Below, one piece after another: positions 62,701 through 64,000 of a DNA stretch of 64,000 nt (position 1 is the first letter of the stretch; every line of letters starts with the position of its first letter). Source of the stretch: an uncultured Oleiphilus sp. (GTDB lineage Bacteria; Pseudomonadota; Gammaproteobacteria; Pseudomonadales; Oleiphilaceae); assembly GCA_913020045.1 (NCBI GenBank), contig CAJWBE010000010.1:42250-106249 (forward strand), in the 5' to 3' direction. The translations under genes and the position numbers were made by a program. The notes below the pieces were generated by a model. It was not told the origin of the DNA. It did not search any database and saw nothing but the letters and a program-made list of their open reading frames with translations.

Positions 62701-63681
62701 TACGGTGCTGATTCTAATAACGATCGCATAACTCACGACAAGAGATGCCAAGCTTAATGCAATACAAGCGCATGCAAAATATCGAATGACCTGATCTGTT
62801 CGCGGCGACGTTTTGGGGAGATCAAGGAAGTCGCGACTATAGAGCAGCGCGAAACTAAAGCAGCCAGACATGAAAAACGGCACGCCGATTTCTTGCAGCC
62901 AAAGATTATTTGGCCAGATATATTGAAACCCAAAACCGTTGATGCCTAACAGGTAGCCGACCGAGCCTAGAATACTAATCGCGATATATAGGTACATGCG
63001 CTTGCGTAAAAATACGGCATTCATAAAGCAGTAGATGCTGGCGAGCAATACAATGCCATAGAGAATACCGTGCACGAGCATGCTGCCGTCGATACTTTGC
63101 GCAAAGCGCGCACCGGTCCAAAGTGTTAGGTCGATAAACATCGAACTTTCGGTATCGAATTTCAGGTAATAGGTAGTGCGACTTTGGCTCGATATTTCTA
63201 ATGGGAAGAGGAAGTTGCGATAGTCGATGGGGCGGTCGTGATAGGGCAGTTTATCGCCGGCAATTGTTTTCTGATAATCACCTGTACCGTCAGGAGCATA
63301 CAGCTCGATATGGTCAATTAGTGAATAGTTGACCTCCAATAGCCATTCCAATCGCTCGGCTAATTGGTTTTCTACTGTAAAACGAACCCAGTAAATGGAG
63401 TCCGTAAAACCACCGATAATATTGGCCGCGTCGACGGGCTTCCAGCGTGCCTTGTCGTCCTTTGCTGAGGTTGCCGGGGTATGGTTTTCTGTTCGTTGAA
63501 CAGTATCAAAGTTGAGTTCACCGCTTTCATCAATCAACACGTCCATATGAGGCCCCAATGGTATGGCCATGTTGCTCTCTGTCACCAGAGCAGGTGGTGT
63601 CGCATGACTTTGGACGCTGAATACGGACAGAAAAAGAAAGGTGAGTAGTGTTTTCAGAACTATGTTTAAAGAACTTGTCAT
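59743..63681 (-). CDS. Hybrid sensor histidine kinase: 7TMR-DISM, PAS, HK, two receivers, Hpt, 1312 aa
   Basis: Domains in order: signal peptide (about 1-27); 7TMR-DISMED2 periplasmic sensor (40-185); seven helices (195-410); PAS (430-550, [19 protein letters not shown]); HisKA with [16 protein letters not shown] near 575; ATPase with [10 protein letters not shown] and [11 protein letters not shown]; a first receiver ([14 protein letters not shown]); a second receiver ([13 protein letters not shown]); and a C-terminal Hpt domain ([14 protein letters not shown]). A complete phosphorelay is thus fused in one BarA-like chain, with an output partner probably elsewhere. The response regulator beginning at 63944 on the other strand is a candidate partner. 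Confidence 0.94.
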   Translation of the reverse strand: MTSSLNIVLKTLLTFLFLSVFSVQSHATPPALVTESNMAIPLGPHMDVLIDESGELNFDTVQRTENHTPATSAKDDKARWKPVDAANIIGGFTDSIYWVRFTVENQLAERLEWLLEVNYSLIDHIELYAPDGTGDYQKTIAGDKLPYHDRPIDYRNFLFPLEISSQSRTTYYLKFDTESSMFIDLTLWTGARFAQSIDGSMLVHGILYGIVLLASIYCFMNAVFLRKRMYLYIAISILGSVGYLLGINGFGFQYIWPNNLWLQEIGVPFFMSGCFSFALLYSRDFLDLPKTSPRTDQVIRYFACACIALSLASLVVSYAIVIRISTVFAILSAVATFWAGLISYIRGNQFARFYLVGWMAVIIGATTFALKSLGLAPANIFTIWAQEFGFACVSLFLTLAISDHFFQTQREHSQLQEKSLKAIVTAEKKYRSLFENAIEGIFQMDMSGRLKNINRAFASILGYQEVSDLLDQKQHATFSLNCLDKSDRDRFLALLEQNQPTTSFETSITLANGEERWIAISVQKVKIQDEVDSHYEGAMADITETKKREQAEKQQRMAEASTEAKSLFLANMSHEIRTPMNAIIGFTDLALGRNVDNKISEYLQKTRLASSNLLGIINDILDFSKIEAGKLEIEHTPFNVKEVFNNLSNIVAANVESKKLKLTLNIDEDIPDKLVGDPLRIGQVLLNLTNNAIKFTIEGEVTVELELVSLDKKDMAIQLKGRISDTGIGIPEQKLKTLFSSFTQADDSTTRRFGGTGLGLSISKQLVEMMGGELSVTSIVGEGSTFHFSFNCKLLDRRQRSNPHFSETAMPLNVLVVDDQEEARALIESALVSLAHNATCVKSSAEAILELKKQQEQGLVYDVLIADWLMPDVDGISCCQLIQSDPNIETPRTILITGYDQDEARIKAKEAEIDAYMLKPIRVDELSRILTNIFQERRAPLPSNTRSGRSVKLEGTQILLVEDVSMNQELAIEILSKRDIQVTIANNGLEGVDAVKAGTFDLVLMDMQMPVMDGCQATLNIREFDQKLPIIAMTANAMAGDKQKCLAAGMNDYIAKPINPEELFSVIGKWLGLPGTAAQQAAEVTAPPRDSAQTKDNIADWTADWQYPGLDAKDGLTRCQENIKLYLRFLREFQENYGDSTAQLRQLSQTDQLTELQALAHKIKGVAANLGAKSVAEQAAQLERIDSLDNAEHDSAINNYERELKDLVGSIDQLLLAQDQPDNKEIKPIQDTLSFLEMKSRFDTLLPMIKRQKLDAHDLALSCLNQWPNEDRNTTHLEALEGIVQALDSFDFKKAETLALELHDVLASKGDS

Positions 63682-63943
63682 GGCTTGAGATCCATCTACC
63701 TAGCAATGTGGAACGGCGCGCAGAAGACAAATGCGCATTCTGACGTTTAAGTATAGAAAGAGAATGTAGGTTTGCATGCTCATCGAACTCGCAAAGCAAA
63801 CGGTTACACGAGTCTTTGATTTATTACAAACTTAAGATGGCCTGTGCGAGAAGGTCTTCTATACTTTTTGGTATTGAATATAAAGTAGACAGAAAAACCC
63901 GTATTCCGACGGTGAAACAACATAGTTCAGGGGACGACACAGC

Positions 63944-64000
63944 ATGCGGAAGCCTTCAATTCTTTTGGTCGATGATGAACCAACCAATATCAAAATTCTG
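63944..64000 (+). CDS. Response regulator, N-terminus only, cut by window edge
   Basis: Nineteen codons are visible: SILLVDDEPTNIKIL, the start of a receiver domain with the acidic pair. AGGGGA lies about nine bases before the ATG. The output domain lies beyond the window. It is divergent from the hybrid kinase (263-bp gap), which suggests they may be partners. Confidence 0.82.
   Translation, partial: MRKPSILLVDDEPTNIKIL

Overview
The window reads as chromosomal DNA of a marine-type gammaproteobacterium with moderate GC content. This rests on gene content: a Pseudomonas-like aliphatic amidase, a chemosensory operon resembling the third (F7-type) cluster of Vibrio, abundant GGDEF/EAL, PilZ and 7TMR-DISM signalling proteins, a YaiL/DUF2058 protein and a Zur-controlled ZnuA. 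A closer taxonomic name (Oceanospirillales-like) would be a guess. No tRNA, rRNA, CRISPR array, integrase or transposase gene was seen.

Layout. 1-3047 (minus) is a light-responsive DNA repair cluster: an iron-sulfur photolyase cut by the window edge, a tiny DUF2256 zinc protein and a DASH cryptochrome. 3.2-8 kb holds a small conserved protein, a HAD phosphatase and a phosphate uptake set (Pit transporter, Na/Pi cotransporter, coupled coiled-coil protein). 8.2-22 kb is mixed: a 7TMR-DISM GGDEF/EAL protein, amiE-amiB, two stand-alone genes, a 2-oxoglutarate oxygenase divergent from an AraC regulator, a double PilZ protein and a PAS-PAS-GGDEF-EAL protein. 22-28 kb looks accessory: three copies of a long palindromic REP-like element, a broken MmcQ/YjbR gene copy, an acetyltransferase-like gene and two paralogous periplasmic binding proteins flanking a diguanylate cyclase.

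28-40 kb is, in my reading, an envelope-modification regulon: a two-component system (29427-31363) surrounded by an exported hydrolase, a PAP2 phosphatase, an RND pump with its adaptor, a small lipoprotein and a GtrA-GT9-GT39 glycosyltransferase operon. Four of these transcription units carry the same upstream layout, GTTCAC-N5-GTTCAC followed exactly 11 bp later by a TAnnnT -10 hexamer. This is the geometry of an OmpR-family activator, and it is the most interesting signal in the window.

40.6-42.3 kb carries an intact MmcQ/YjbR gene, an SDR and an FMN reductase. 42.5-51.5 kb is a compact chemosensory operon (cheY, STAS, cheA, cheW, MCP, cheR, cheD, cheB, REC-EAL) whose last gene links it to cyclic-di-GMP. 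51.6-54.3 kb pairs a quinone oxidoreductase with an acyl-CoA ligase. 54.3-59.7 kb has znuA behind a Zur operator, a second MCP, a YaiL-like protein and L-serine dehydratase. 59.7-63.7 kb is a very large hybrid sensor kinase, with a response regulator starting divergently at the right edge.
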